From: Pseudogracilibacillus sp037071985
Lineage (GTDB): Bacteria > Bacillota > Bacilli > Bacillales > Amphibacillaceae
Direction of reading: 5' to 3'
Assembly: GCF_037071985.1 (NCBI RefSeq)
Contig: NZ_JAXHDF010000001.1
Coordinates: 434,001-498,000, forward strand
Length of the DNA: 64,000 nucleotides
The notes below the pieces were generated by a model. That model saw only the letters and a list, made by a program, of their open reading frames with translations. It was not told where the DNA came from and did not search any database. Positions 51,297 to 59,759 of this stretch are shown piece by piece. Position numbers and translations under genes: made by a program. Numbering within the stretch: the stretch's first letter is position 1; every line of letters starts with the position of its first letter.

Positions 51297-52607
51297 ATGT
51301 CAGTAGATATAATTGTTGTCCTCTGTTTTCTTTTATTAATTTATTTGTTACTTGTAGGACAATATATTAGTTCGATTTTTTTATCTGTCGGTTTATTAGG
51401 TATATTTATGCTCGGAGGTATGCAGCAACTAAACGGATTTTTACAGAGCGATTCATTTGCACAAGTTGCTAGTTTTTCCTTAACTACAATACCTCTATAT
51501 ATTTTAATGGCAGAGCTAATTATGGGTACGAAAATAGTGGAAGATCTCTATGGACTAGCTTTTAGAATATCAAAAGGACGTAAAGGACCTCTCGGAGTTA
51601 TTACAATCGTAATAGGAGGCTTATTAGGTTCAGTATCTGGTTCAAGTTCAGCGACATCTGCTTCTATGGCGAAGATTACATTACCTGAGTTGCGCAAGCG
51701 TGGATTCAGTGATACTTTTTCAGGTGCTATTGTTGCTGTTGCGGGCTCTCTTTCATCGATTATACCGCCAAGTGTTATGATTATCATTTATGGAGTAGCA
51801 GCGCGCATATCTATTGGGGAACTGTTTATCGGTTCATTAGTTCCAGGAATTTTAATGATTGTCGTGTTCTCCATTATTCTTTTACTGTATTTAAAATTTA
51901 CTGGAGAAGGCAAGGTACATGAAGTAGATATTCCAGAAGATAACACCCCGACATCGAGATATGTCATCGCAATTTGTATGGGTGCATTAATGGCAATTTC
52001 CATCTTTGGTGGAATATTTGCTGGTATATTTACACCTACAGAAGCTGGAGCAGTAGGAGCATTTTTAGCTTTTATCATGGCTTTAATTATGAAGAAAGTT
52101 AATTTTGAATATATTAAGACGGCACTATCTGAAACGACGAAAATTACTGTAATGACCATCTTTATTGTTATTGGTGCTTCGTTATTCGGCCGTTTTATTT
52201 CATTATCACTCATCCCAAGGAAGATCATTAATCTTTTAGAACCTTTACAAAGTACACCTTATTTAATTATTATTATCCTATTATTTTTCTATTTTATTTT
52301 ATTTATGTTTATCGACAATATTGCAGTCTTGTTGATGACTGTTCCGATTGTCATGCCAATTACGGAAACATTAGACGTAGATCCTTTATGGTTCGGTGTC
52401 ATGGTATTAGTGTCGTGTACGATTGGTTTAATTACACCACCTGTTGGGACAAATGTATTTATAGTTGGAAGTACAACCGGTATTTCTATTGAAGGTATCT
52501 TTAAAATTACGTTTGTTTTCTCCATCATAACAACGGTGGTCGTTGTTGGGTTGCTTATTATTTTCCCTGAATTAATCACATGGCTGCCAAGTATAATGTC
52601 AAAGTAG
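51297..52607 (+). CDS. TRAP transporter large membrane subunit DctM
   Basis: A 436-residue transporter with about 12 helices and two elevator domains. Recognised segments include GSVSGSSSATSASMAKI and SSIIPPSVMIIIYGVAA in the first half, FTPTEAGAVGAFLAF and LLMTVPIVMPITETL in the second. It carries out sodium-coupled uptake. Confidence 0.94.
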   Translation: MSVDIIVVLCFLLLIYLLLVGQYISSIFLSVGLLGIFMLGGMQQLNGFLQSDSFAQVASFSLTTIPLYILMAELIMGTKIVEDLYGLAFRISKGRKGPLGVITIVIGGLLGSVSGSSSATSASMAKITLPELRKRGFSDTFSGAIVAVAGSLSSIIPPSVMIIIYGVAARISIGELFIGSLVPGILMIVVFSIILLLYLKFTGEGKVHEVDIPEDNTPTSRYVIAICMGALMAISIFGGIFAGIFTPTEAGAVGAFLAFIMALIMKKVNFEYIKTALSETTKITVMTIFIVIGASLFGRFISLSLIPRKIINLLEPLQSTPYLIIIILLFFYFILFMFIDNIAVLLMTVPIVMPITETLDVDPLWFGVMVLVSCTIGLITPPVGTNVFIVGSTTGISIEGIFKITFVFSIITTVVVVGLLIIFPELITWLPSIMSK

Positions 52608-52624
52608 TTTGAATTATTGGAGGT

Positions 52625-53140
52625 GTGCATATGAGAATTTTAAAGAGAGTGAATCATTTTTTACAAGAATTTGGTGGAAGAATAAGTGGTATTGCAATTC
52701 TTTCAATGATGTTCGTTATTGTATTAGATGTACTTTTACGAAATGTGTTCAAAACTCCTATTCCAGGATCGTATGTAATCATTGAGAGTTTTTTAATGCC
52801 GATTGCTATTTTCCCAGCACTAGGTTATGTATATATGAAAAATGTATTACCGAGATTAAGTGAATTTGTTGAAAGGACGCCAAATTGGTTCCAAAAGTAT
52901 AATAAATTATTACTACTAATCATGGATATTGTCGTCTTCGGTTTATTAACGTATTATACGTTTCTTTATTTTTTAAATGGGTTTCAGCAAGGAATGGAAA
53001 TACCTATCGCGACAAAGTTTGTTGCCATTTGGCCAGTCTATTTTTTCGTCCCGTTAGGATATTTCTTAGTTTTGCTTGAAGTAGTAATTAGATTTGGAGA
53101 AGAAATTAAATTACTTGTAAATCGTAATGCAAATGTTTAA
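52625..53140 (+). CDS. TRAP transporter small membrane subunit DctQ
   Basis: A 171-residue protein with four helices and the typical segment MFVIVLDVLLRNVFKTPIPGS. It follows dctM by 17 bases with a GGAGG site. The C-terminal helix is followed by a basic tail. Confidence 0.9.
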   Translation: MHMRILKRVNHFLQEFGGRISGIAILSMMFVIVLDVLLRNVFKTPIPGSYVIIESFLMPIAIFPALGYVYMKNVLPRLSEFVERTPNWFQKYNKLLLLIMDIVVFGLLTYYTFLYFLNGFQQGMEIPIATKFVAIWPVYFFVPLGYFLVLLEVVIRFGEEIKLLVNRNANV

Positions 53141-53169
53141 AACAGAGCAATGATATGGAGGAATAAAAG

Positions 53170-54423
53170 TTGAAATATATAAAAACAGCACAAACAGAAC
53201 AAAATAATCAAGCTACAGAAGTTGAGTCCATTGTAAAAGGTATTATTGAAGATATTAAAACAAACGGTGATGAAGCCTTAAAAAAATATGAAGTTAAATT
53301 TGGAAAATCAGATCGCGCATTCCGAGTGTCAGAAGAGGAAATAGAAAACTGTTTAAATACGATCGATCCTGAACAGAAAGCGTTAATTGATACAGTTGTT
53401 GAGCGTATTAGTGCTTTTGCCGAAACACAGTATAAGCATTTAACACCATTTGAAACACAATTCGGTGATGGAATCACAATGGGTCAACGCATTGTTCCGA
53501 TTGAAACAGTTGGAGCTTATATTCCAGGAGGAAGATTCCCGTTACTCTCATCAGGTCCAATGGTTGTCGCTCCTGCAAAAGTAGCAGGTGCAAAAAGAAT
53601 CGTTGCATGTAGCCCAGCAAATTATAAAGGCGGTATTCATCCGGCAGTATTATATGGTTTAATCAAAGCAGGAGCTACAGATATTTTTGCAATCGGTGGT
53701 GCACAAGCAATCGCAGCAATGGCAAATGGTACAGAATCAGTTCCACCTGTTGATATGATTGCTGGCCCTGGAAATATGTTTGTAGCCGAAGCGAAAAAGC
53801 AAGTATTCGGTAAGGTAGGAATTGATTTAATCGCAGGTCCAAGTGAAGTATTAGTATTTGCAGATGAATCAGCTAAACCAGGCTATATCGCAGCCGACTT
53901 ATTAGCACAGTCAGAACATGATCCATTCGCTAAAGCTGTACTTGTTACAACATCTGAAGACATTGCGAACGAATCAATTAAAGAAGTGGAACGATTATTA
54001 GGTACATTCGCAGAAGATTCTCCAGCACATCAATCTTGGGAAAACATGGGCGAGGTCATCTTAGTTGATTCGATTGCTGAAGGAATCGACTATTGTAATG
54101 AAAATGCGAATGAACACTTACATCTACATTTAACGGACAGTAGAAGTTATGTTGATCAATTGCATAATTACGGCTCATTATTTATTGGTGAAGAGAGCTC
54201 TGTTGTATTTTCTGATAAAGTTTCTGGAACAAACCATACACTTCCAACAAACAAAGCAGCTAGATATACAGGCGGCTTATGGGTTGGCAGTTACTTAAAA
54301 GTTGTCACACACCAAGAAATTACAGGCGAAGGTACACAATTCTTAGCTAAACATGCAACTAAACAATCAAATATAGAAGGCTTAGAAGGACATCAGCTTT
54401 CCGCACAAGTACGAATTAAATAA
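53170..54423 (+). CDS. HisD-family dehydrogenase, possibly sulfopropanediol/polyol type (HpsN-like)
   Basis: A 417-residue histidinol-dehydrogenase-like NAD enzyme. Metal and catalytic residues are kept: Gln and His in LLAQSEHDPF, Glu-His in NEHLHLHL, Asp in SDKVSGTNHTLPT, and the C-terminal His in EGLEGHQLS. There is no other his gene nearby, and the operon encodes a TRAP importer and a MocR regulator. A catabolic role is therefore more likely than histidine synthesis. The best analogy is HpsN, which oxidises dihydroxypropanesulfonate to sulfolactate, but the substrate is unproven. The start is TTG behind GGAGG. Confidence 0.82.
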   Translation: MKYIKTAQTEQNNQATEVESIVKGIIEDIKTNGDEALKKYEVKFGKSDRAFRVSEEEIENCLNTIDPEQKALIDTVVERISAFAETQYKHLTPFETQFGDGITMGQRIVPIETVGAYIPGGRFPLLSSGPMVVAPAKVAGAKRIVACSPANYKGGIHPAVLYGLIKAGATDIFAIGGAQAIAAMANGTESVPPVDMIAGPGNMFVAEAKKQVFGKVGIDLIAGPSEVLVFADESAKPGYIAADLLAQSEHDPFAKAVLVTTSEDIANESIKEVERLLGTFAEDSPAHQSWENMGEVILVDSIAEGIDYCNENANEHLHLHLTDSRSYVDQLHNYGSLFIGEESSVVFSDKVSGTNHTLPTNKAARYTGGLWVGSYLKVVTHQEITGEGTQFLAKHATKQSNIEGLEGHQLSAQVRIK

Positions 54424-54478
54424 TTATAAATTTAATAGATTAATAATGATAGAACGTATTTAGATCATCAGTCTGTAA

Positions 54479-54623
54479 CGCACCCTAAAAGTTAGAGTGA
54501 AAATAAAACTTTTGGGGTGTTTATTTATGGTTATATAGTGAAAAATTTAAAGTGATAATAGTTAGAGGATATCGAGAAGGAAAACTTGGGTATAAACGTT
54601 TAGCCAAGAAACATGGTTTTCTT
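54479..54623 (+). mobile_element. IS3-family left-end remnant
   Basis: CGCACCCTAAAAGTTAGAGTG..ACTTTTGGGGTGT is the terminal region of IS150-like elements. The beginning of orfA follows with a frameshift: ATG GTT ATA TAG instead of the expected Met-Val-Lys-Tyr, then SEKFKVIIVRGYREGKLGYKRLAKKHGF. Similarity ends exactly where the MFS stop codon begins. Confidence 0.85.
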
Positions 54624-55847
54624 CTATTTGAGTTTTGTTACTACAGCTACTTCAATATGTTGACTATTTTTTACGCGCATCCCCCACATATAAAACAAAA
54701 TACTTATCAGGCAAATACATGTTAAAAAAATAAACATAACGTACCCATTAAACTTTACTAATAGTAAACTAGATAGTCCCGGACCTATAAATGAACCTAA
54801 TGTTGTAAAACTTGCAGCTCCATAATATGTACCACGAATATGTTCAGGTGTAATCTCATCAATAATTGCATATTCAGCCGGAATTAAAAAAATTTCCCCA
54901 ATAGTGAAAATAATCATTGCTACTAAAAATGTTGGTAAGTTAAACGATATTCCAAAAAAGATTGTACCTAAAGCAAATAATATGGTCCCAATTTTAATTG
55001 CTTGCAATGGGGTACGACTGCTCATAAAGTTGGAGATAGGAATAGTTAAAAAAATAATTACAATAGAATGGACAGACCATAATATACCCAAATATACCAA
55101 TCCACGTTTGAATTCTACATTAAAGTATTGAGACAGGGTTACAGTAAATTCCCCATGTACTATAGTCGCTAATGTACCTCCAATTAAGAAAAGAAATAAT
55201 ACTTTATCCCTAGCCAATGTTTTAAAAGAAGACCCAATGGAAGTGCTATTATTATTTTTACCTGATATTTTAGAAACATTATATTTGGTTAATAACATAT
55301 TTAATAATAAACTATATGTTAGAAAAATAGAAAAGGCAATATAAAAAGGAACAGTACTTGTTTCGTTTAAGGCTAATAAAATGCCGACAATGGGGCCAAT
55401 TGCAAACCCTATATTAACACTAAAGTATTTCATCGAAAAAGCACTTAGTCTATGTTCCTTTTTTGTCAGATCACTGATTAATGCCTTTGCACATGGATCA
55501 AAAAAGGATACAATAAATCCTTTTACTATTGTTAGTAAAATAAGCAACAGTGGAAAGGTATGAAAAGTAAATCCAACCATTACAAATGCAGAAATTACCA
55601 ATGAAATAGTCATCACACTTCTTCTTCCAATTAAATCGGATAGTGTGCCACCAAAAAATCCACCAATCATGGCTGCTAGTGAGCTAATACCTATCAAAAA
55701 ACCAATTTGTACAATGTTTAAGTTTACATATTCATATAAATAAAGTGTAAAATAAGGAACAATCATTCCGTTACTTATGTTAGTTATAATGGAACCAATT
55801 AGAATCAACTTTACGATTGGATGAAATTCTTTCCACTTTTTCATCAT
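54624..55847 (-). CDS. MFS transporter
   Basis: A 407-residue 12-helix major facilitator with the loop motif GGFFGGTLSDLIGRRSVM between helices 2 and 3. It resembles drug efflux proteins of the DHA1 type. It overlaps the ArsR-type gene by one base, so the regulator probably controls it. The gene ends at the edge of an IS3 remnant. The substrate is unknown. Confidence 0.88.
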   Translation of the reverse strand: MMKKWKEFHPIVKLILIGSIITNISNGMIVPYFTLYLYEYVNLNIVQIGFLIGISSLAAMIGGFFGGTLSDLIGRRSVMTISLVISAFVMVGFTFHTFPLLLILLTIVKGFIVSFFDPCAKALISDLTKKEHRLSAFSMKYFSVNIGFAIGPIVGILLALNETSTVPFYIAFSIFLTYSLLLNMLLTKYNVSKISGKNNNSTSIGSSFKTLARDKVLFLFLIGGTLATIVHGEFTVTLSQYFNVEFKRGLVYLGILWSVHSIVIIFLTIPISNFMSSRTPLQAIKIGTILFALGTIFFGISFNLPTFLVAMIIFTIGEIFLIPAEYAIIDEITPEHIRGTYYGAASFTTLGSFIGPGLSSLLLVKFNGYVMFIFLTCICLISILFYMWGMRVKNSQHIEVAVVTKLK

Positions 55848-56752
55848 TAATCATTCCTTATATACGAAAGTATCTTTTCATGCATATTTAAAACGGTTTG
55901 TAACCGAAGACTGTAGTATTCAACCCTTTCACTTGAGTGATGTGCTCTAATAATTCCTGAAGTGCGAAGCATAGCCAAATGGTAGTGTAAATTACTTTTT
56001 GATAGGCTTGTAATACCTAATAATTCCTTAAATGACCGTTCTTTAACATAAAGACTTTGTAAAATTAATAATCGGTTTTGGTCAGATAAACTACTAAAAT
56101 AATGAATAACCTTTTTTGAAATAAATGGAGAATTATAATGAAGTTCAATTGGATAAAGACATGTAATAAATTCCTGATAGTAATCAACAATACTTGTAGG
56201 TGAATAATGATATTGTGGGACTAATAATATTTTTTTCACGCGGTTCGATTCAATTCTTATACCATTTGTACACATCTCCACTAATTCAACCGCATGCATT
56301 TTTTTTGCTAATTCCTTTTTTTCAATTGCGTCTAATTCAAGCGATTTTAATAGTGATGGATCCACATACTTAAAATAATGCTCATCCCATTCCTTAAATA
56401 AATAAACTAAATGTTCATGTAAATCAAACATATCTCTGGGAATGCTTTTAACCCAGGGTTTCATGTAATCATAAATTTCAGTAGTAGAAAGTGATTCAAA
56501 CCATTGAATGAAAAGTTCAGGAGTATTATGGGGACATTTATGTACTAGTAAGTTGATACGGTGTAATACTTCCATTCGTTTATCTTTTAAAGCTTTTTTG
56601 AAAGTAGGGCTCAATTTTTCGTCAACATTTCTTTTCCAATCAGCACCTAACTCATAAATTTTTTGCCTATTCTTGTTTATATAAAAATATAAACTAGTAA
56701 TAAACTCGTATGCAGGACTATACTCAACTTCCACTTTATACATATATTCCAC
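55847..56752 (-). CDS. ArsR-type winged-helix regulator with DUF5937-like N domain
   Basis: A 301-residue regulator. The C-terminal ArsR winged helix occupies about 215-290 (SSLSDQNRLLILQSLYVKERSFKELLGI, SKSNLHYHLAML). The N-terminal 200 residues form a helical ligand domain of unknown specificity, as in ArsR proteins of this size linked to MFS exporters. It is the upstream gene of a two-gene operon. Confidence 0.83.
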   Translation of the reverse strand: MEYMYKVEVEYSPAYEFITSLYFYINKNRQKIYELGADWKRNVDEKLSPTFKKALKDKRMEVLHRINLLVHKCPHNTPELFIQWFESLSTTEIYDYMKPWVKSIPRDMFDLHEHLVYLFKEWDEHYFKYVDPSLLKSLELDAIEKKELAKKMHAVELVEMCTNGIRIESNRVKKILLVPQYHYSPTSIVDYYQEFITCLYPIELHYNSPFISKKVIHYFSSLSDQNRLLILQSLYVKERSFKELLGITSLSKSNLHYHLAMLRTSGIIRAHHSSERVEYYSLRLQTVLNMHEKILSYIRND

Positions 56753-56919
56753 TCCTTAATTAGTTATAATTTTTGTGAACTGCATTAGTTCTAATTTATT
56801 AGAACTTTTATAATTTGTCAATACAATTCAAAAAACTTAATTAAATTTTTTACTGTTTCTTAAAGAGAGAGGAATAATAACGAATAGCAATGAGCCATTA
56901 TTCAATATAAATGGGAAGT
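56753..56919. promoter_or_regulatory. Promoter region of the ArsR/MFS operon
   Basis: An AT-rich spacer holding AGTTCTAATTTATTAGAACTTTT (near 56788-56810): AGTTCTAAT and ATTAGAACT are exact inverted nine-base arms, a likely operator for the ArsR-type repressor. Confidence 0.6.
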
Positions 56920-56924
56920 AATGT

Positions 56925-57303
56925 GGAAACGTGCTTACCAATGGTTATTATACGCAGAAGGACCCGCAGTGCTAGTCGCGGAAAACAACTTGAGTGGATA
57001 TCTGGAGAAGTTTATAGAGATTGCTTAACGTAGGAATTCAAATGCTTAGATAGTGTGAAATTGATCTGGATCCAATCATGGATATGTTTAATGGTGAGAT
57101 ACTGTCATTTGGGATTAGTATGCGCTCAACCATAGAGCTTAAACCGCTCAAGGAGGCTGCTATAATTGTAAAAGGCTCAAATGTACGGAACCACTAACCA
57201 CTGTTCATTCTGATCATGGATGGCATTATAAACATAAACAGTGGGTGAAAACTTTAAAGGAAAATCAGGTATTTCAAAGTATGTTACGAAAGGGCTCTTT
57301 TTT
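56925..57303 (+). pseudogene. Degenerate IS3-family transposase (orfB fragment)
   Basis: Several frameshifted pieces of an IS150-like transposase are readable. They include EFKCLDSVKL, DPIMDMFNGEILSFGISMR, IELKPLKEAA, then TVHSDHGWHYKHKQWVKTLK and ENQVFQSMLRKGS, which is the DDE core region with its DHGWHY motif. Stops and shifts interrupt it and the right terminal repeat is missing. The matching left end is at 54479-54623. Confidence 0.85.
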
Positions 57304-57348
57304 GCCAATAATTTAAGTATCAATAGTATTTTGTTTTAACTGCCATTA

Positions 57349-58344
57349 CTATGGGGAGAATAAGTTTACTCTCTCTTGTAAACGTACTAAAACTTCTTCT
57401 GGCACTTCCCGGACTTTGATATCCTCACCTAAGAAAAGGATCCAATTTATTATTTCAGTCAATTCTTCGGAATTATGAATATTGATAAACGTTTTTAGAG
57501 TGGCTGTCGTTTGGTAAGGATTCGTATAAGAAAGTGTAACTTTTAATGGATGGTATTTTTTGAACTGGGCAATCGCTTTTGGACCAAGTTCAAGGATAAG
57601 GTTAATTACTTCTTCCTGCTTACTAAGTTTTTTTAAAATCTCTTTCTTACTTATCCTATCTTTTGTGGGATAGGCTTCTACACTAGTAAGATTGTCGACA
57701 GGAATAATTCGCCTCATTCCTTCCTTTAAGTCAAATCCTTCGATTAGCCATACGTTATTTTTACGGTAAAGGTGCAAGAGATAAATTGGAAAAGACTTTA
57801 TTTTATTCTCTTCTTCGATTGTAATCAATAAATGGCTATCCAAAAGAAGAGTTTGAATGAGTTTTTCTAACAGAGGATGAGGAAGATCTGACAGTTCAAG
57901 CAGGTCTGGATTATTCGGATTGGTACCTTCAAAAAGTAAAATTTGATTTAAAAGAATTAGGTTATCTTGTTGGTTTTCTGAAATAAGACCTAGTAATTTT
58001 TCAGCTAAAGACTGACGACTCTTTAGATAAGGGAGTTGTTGATTTCTAGTAGCCATAAAAGCAATAAAGAGAGCTTTAATCTCATTATCGGTAAAGCGAA
58101 CGGCAGGTAAGACAGAGTTGTTCAAGACAAAATAACCCCCGTCCCTTCCAACTTCCGCGACAAGAGGCATCCCCATGGCTTCTATTTCTTTAATATCTCT
58201 TATAGCTGTCGAGCGAGAGATGTTAAATTCTCGCATGATTTCAGAAATTGTAAAGTGGGCGCGGTTGTTAATATACCGCATGATGGTATTAATCCGTTCA
58301 ACTTTTTTCATTAGAGCCTCCAAAATGGTGTCACTTTTTGACAT
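57349..58344 (-). CDS. HTH-WYL domain transcriptional regulator
   Basis: A 331-residue YafY-type regulator. The DeoR-like HTH is FTISEIMREFNISRSTAIRDIKEIE. A WYL domain (about 140-235) reads NNVWLIEGFDLKEGMRRIIPVDNL, and a WCX-like C-terminal extension follows. It is divergent from the GyrI-like gene, 74 bases away, and probably regulates it. WYL domains bind small ligands. Confidence 0.88.
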   Translation of the reverse strand: MSKSDTILEALMKKVERINTIMRYINNRAHFTISEIMREFNISRSTAIRDIKEIEAMGMPLVAEVGRDGGYFVLNNSVLPAVRFTDNEIKALFIAFMATRNQQLPYLKSRQSLAEKLLGLISENQQDNLILLNQILLFEGTNPNNPDLLELSDLPHPLLEKLIQTLLLDSHLLITIEEENKIKSFPIYLLHLYRKNNVWLIEGFDLKEGMRRIIPVDNLTSVEAYPTKDRISKKEILKKLSKQEEVINLILELGPKAIAQFKKYHPLKVTLSYTNPYQTTATLKTFINIHNSEELTEIINWILFLGEDIKVREVPEEVLVRLQERVNLFSP

Positions 58345-58418
58345 GATTTAAGGCTATTATAAATGTAACAAGTAAAAAAACAAATCTTTAGTTTAATTTA
58401 AAAGGAGGAATTTTTAAC

Positions 58419-58898
58419 ATGGCAAATTATACGCTAGAAGAAAAGGACAGCTTTACTGTATTAGGTATTGGAACAGAACTTAAGAGTGACTACACAGACT
58501 ATGCCGGCATTAATAAGGAAAAGGCAGATTTTTGGCAAGCGATTAATCAAGATGGCATGCTTGATAAGTTAAAATCTCTCGCCACAAATGACTACATTTT
58601 TGTAGTAAACGAAGCAGTGAATAATAAGATGATGCATTATGCAGGGGTTATGACAGAGGAATCCTTACCAGAGGCATCTAGAATTATCGAATTTCCTAAA
58701 GGGGAATACATCGTTGTTAAAGGGGAAGCGAATACGGATGAAGAGTTGAGTAATAAACTAACTGGTATTACTTTTGGTGAGGTCCTGGTGGAAGTAACGG
58801 ATGTTGCCTATGTCGGTGGTCCAAATGCGGCGGTTGTGATGGGACAGCAAGACGGCTTAGTTTATGGTGAAATGTGGATTCCTGTTGTTAGGAAATAA
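58419..58898 (+). CDS. GyrI-like small-molecule-binding protein
   Basis: A 159-residue free-standing GyrI/AraC-effector-binding fold (SOUL-like). It shows a beta-alpha repeat with YAGVMTEESLPEASRIIEFP and YIVVKGEANTDEEL, and a terminal MWIPVV. Such proteins sequester or hydrolyse hydrophobic xenobiotics and bind gyrase inhibitors in E. coli. The ribosome site AAAGGAGGA is strong. Confidence 0.88.
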   Translation: MANYTLEEKDSFTVLGIGTELKSDYTDYAGINKEKADFWQAINQDGMLDKLKSLATNDYIFVVNEAVNNKMMHYAGVMTEESLPEASRIIEFPKGEYIVVKGEANTDEELSNKLTGITFGEVLVEVTDVAYVGGPNAAVVMGQQDGLVYGEMWIPVVRK

Positions 58899-58927
58899 GA
58901 GATAAAAGGCGCGGTGAGAATCTACAG

Positions 58928-58991
58928 TTGGTTTATAATTCGCATCTGTAGCAGAAGCGCTTGCTAGTTTGTTGCGTGCGAATAAAACCAA
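58928..58991 (+). terminator. Long hairpin after the GyrI-like gene
   Basis: TTGGTTTATAATTCGCA / TGCGAATAAAACCAA, about 14 pairs with a two-base bulge and a 32-base loop, ending near ATTACTTT. It could terminate the gene or structure its 3' end. Confidence 0.5.
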
Positions 58992-59065
58992 TTACTTTAT
59001 CGTGTGAAAATTATATAATTTAAATGGACCAAGTTGTAAAATATCTTATTAAGGGGAGATAAGAA

Positions 59066-59389
59066 ATTCTTGCCACAGTATTTATTTTTACACTTATCCT
59101 TGTCTTAATGGTTTCATTAGGAATTACGTTTTCTATGGGAAAAGGTTCTTCATTGATAGCTGGGTTTAATACATTACCAGAAGAAGAAAAAGAGAAGTAC
59201 GATGCAGCTGCTCTCTGTAAGTTTATGGGGAACATGATGTTTACTTTGTCATTCATTGTGGTGCTTTGGCTAATTAGTGTAGTCTATGAAATGGACTGGT
59301 TGCTCTATGTTGGTATAGTTCTATTTATCGTCATAACAATATTTATACTTATATATGTCAATACAGGAAATAGATTTAAAAAAGGGTAG
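59066..59389 (+). CDS. DUF3784-family membrane protein with apparent ATT start
   Basis: A protein of about 107 residues with three membrane helices (N-terminal VFIFTLILVLMVSLGITF; MMFTLSFIVVLWLISVVY; WLLYVGIVLFIVITIFILIYV) and the DUF3784 signature SLIAGFNTLPEEEKEKYD. The frame is open back to an in-frame TAA just before GAA-ATT. AAGGGGAG ends seven bases before ATT 59066, perfectly placed, while the first ATG (59108) falls inside the first helix and has no ribosome site. So ATT is the probable start. Confidence 0.7.
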   Translation: MLATVFIFTLILVLMVSLGITFSMGKGSSLIAGFNTLPEEEKEKYDAAALCKFMGNMMFTLSFIVVLWLISVVYEMDWLLYVGIVLFIVITIFILIYVNTGNRFKKG

Positions 59390-59759
59390 CGATCGCTATT
59401 CTTTTCTTTCTGATTATTTTGTAAGTCACGAAAGGAAAATGCATTTTTGATAGAGAGATCTTTTTTGGGTTGCTTCTCTTGATTGATAAATAGGTTGGAT
59501 CTCCGAATCATTTTGGTTACCTCGAAGGATTCTTCAGTTTTCTAAACTTCTCAATACAACTCTTATATATATTCATCCGATTATTTATATTCACTTGTTA
59601 TGATAATGTAAAACCGTTTAAGTTTTCTTTTTTAATTTTCTATTCATTAAAAATAATCATTTTTTAGATGAAAAAACTTGATTATTTTAAAAAAAGCTTA
59701 TAATATTACAATTAACGCAAATGTCGTTTAATATACGCAAATGATGAGGAAGGTATTTT
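59390..59759. promoter_or_regulatory. Promoter region of the amidohydrolase operon with ACGCAAATG direct repeats
   Basis: No gene is seen. ACGCAAATG occurs at 59715-59723 and 59735-59743, exactly 20 bases apart (two helical turns), just before the amidohydrolase ribosome site. This fits a dimeric regulator binding one DNA face, possibly the regulator at 62715. The rest is AT-rich. Confidence 0.5.

Noticed and set aside
53170..54423. Histidine-biosynthesis HisD assignment
   Set aside because: No other his gene is present and the gene is coupled to a TRAP importer, so the catabolic reading is preferred, though activity is unproven.
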